This document shows, in pieces, positions 7,335 through 7,703 of a stretch of DNA of 7,703 nucleotides. The translations under genes were made by a program, and so were the position numbers. Below the pieces are notes generated by a model, which ran no database searches, had not been told where the DNA came from, and saw only the letters and a list, made by a program, of their open reading frames with translations. The stretch's first letter is position 1; every line of letters starts with the position of its first letter. The stretch comes from Lachnospiraceae bacterium UBA7188 (GTDB taxonomy: Bacteria > Bacillota > Clostridia > Lachnospirales > Lachnospiraceae), in NCBI GenBank assembly GCA_002490995.1, contig DKVC01000059.1:1-7703 (forward strand), in the 5' to 3' direction.

Positions 7335-7368
7335 AACCGTTTCTTTCAAAAAGAGGCGGTTATTTTTT
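7335..7368 (+). terminator. Intrinsic terminator after tRNA-Pro
   Basis: AACCGTTTCTTT (7335-7346) pairs with AAAGAGGCGGTT (7350-7361) as a 12-bp stem including two G-U pairs, with a CAA loop, followed by ATTTTTT (7362-7368). It begins 12 bases after the tRNA. The reverse orientation has only a broken T tract, so it appears to act mainly on the plus strand. Confidence 0.9.
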
Positions 7369-7449
7369 ATATCATAACCCGGAATATTTACCAATGTCCC
7401 AATATGTCAGGCAAACTGCCCCTCCCGAACACCTGCCGCCTCAAATCGG
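7369..7449. other. Intergenic spacer with no recognised feature
   Basis: Between the tRNA terminator and the promoter at 7450 I see no ribosome site followed by a credible frame, no RNA gene and no insertion-sequence end. Short GACAT-type repeats around 7395-7415 look incidental. Confidence 0.5.
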
Positions 7450-7478
7450 TTGACTGTCCGATATTTTCGTGCTATAGT
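7450..7478 (+). promoter_or_regulatory. Strong-looking sigma-A promoter of unknown target
   Basis: TTGACT (7450-7455), 17-base spacer, TATAGT (7473-7478). Predicted start near 7485. ATCGG (7445-7449) and CCGAT (7458-7462) form an inverted repeat flanking the -35 box, as an operator might. No convincing plus-strand gene follows before the window ends; it could drive a gene beyond 7703 or an RNA antisense to the minus-strand reading frame at 7498-7703. Confidence 0.5.
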
Positions 7479-7497
7479 ATATGCGGGTTATTCTATA

Positions 7498-7703
7498 TTA
7501 AAATCGCCTGTTATACTTGCGAGCATATTCATCTGTTGTCTTCTGCAGCATATTACAGAAATGCTCACTCACTATATACTGTTTATACTGGCAAATGTTT
7601 TCGGTCGTAAGGAAGTCGTTGCTTTTCATGTATAAATGGCATACACGGTGCAATGATTGCCATACTAAGGAAATGGCTGCAAATAACTTGTGCAGATTCC
7701 TGG
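7498..7703 (-). CDS. Possible 3' end of an unrecognised gene (partial, start beyond window)
   Basis: An uninterrupted minus-strand frame enters from the right edge and ends at TAA 7498-7500, giving the last 67 residues of a putative protein. Composition is protein-like: a hydrophobic stretch (LHKLFAAISLVWQSLHRVCHLYM), then polar and basic residues ending DEYARKYNRRF. No family is recognised. A stop-free run this long can occur by chance, and a plus-strand promoter at 7450-7478 points through it, so the call is weak. Confidence 0.35.
   Translation of the reverse strand, partial: RNLHKLFAAISLVWQSLHRVCHLYMKSNDFLTTENICQYKQYIVSEHFCNMLQKTTDEYARKYNRRF

Noticed and set aside
7628..7703. Small plus-strand frame starting MYKWHTRCNDCHTKEM, open to the window end
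   Set aside because: AAGGAAG is 12 bases upstream, too far for comfort; only 25 codons are visible and it overlaps a longer minus-strand frame. Not enough support.

Overview
The window looks like chromosomal DNA from a gut-type Gram-positive anaerobe, most likely a clostridial lineage such as Lachnospiraceae. This is inferred from moderate GC, strong purine-rich Shine-Dalgarno sites, consensus sigma-A promoters, a Firmicutes-style ThiN, and a secreted multidomain M60 metalloprotease of the host-glycoprotein-degrading kind. No taxonomic marker gene is present, so the assignment is tentative.

Layout. From 1 to about 6110 the minus strand carries a two-gene secretion operon. The first gene (556-6012) encodes an 1818-residue exported protein. 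In order it has a signal peptide, an acidic Pro/Glu/Gly/Ser/Thr linker, a small beta domain followed by a dockerin-like EF-hand pair, an unassigned region, two fibronectin III domains, a discoidin-like domain, a helical linker, an M60 (enhancin/mucinase-type) zinc peptidase with HEIGH plus a downstream Glu, and C-terminal FN3-like, F5/8C-like and beta domains. Only 18 bases after its stop begins a second exported protein (537 to beyond base 1). Its mature N-terminus resembles a cohesin domain and runs into a Pro/Gln-rich linker cut by the window edge. Next, 6165-7043 on the minus strand is a thiamine pyrophosphokinase with an 86-residue C-terminal extension of unknown function. The plus strand then carries a tRNA-Pro(CGG) with its own near-consensus promoter and an intrinsic terminator. 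The last 330 bases hold a possible 3' end of an unrecognised minus-strand gene and a strong-looking plus-strand promoter.

How the genes may work together. A dockerin-bearing glycoprotein-directed protease immediately followed by a cohesin-like secreted protein suggests a compact cell-surface complex. The second protein would hold the protease (and perhaps other dockerin enzymes) at the surface, much as a cellulosome scaffoldin does, but for host glycoproteins. The protease family and dockerin are well supported by motifs. The cohesin assignment and the physical pairing are inference. The thiN and tRNA genes are housekeeping neighbours with no evident link to this system.
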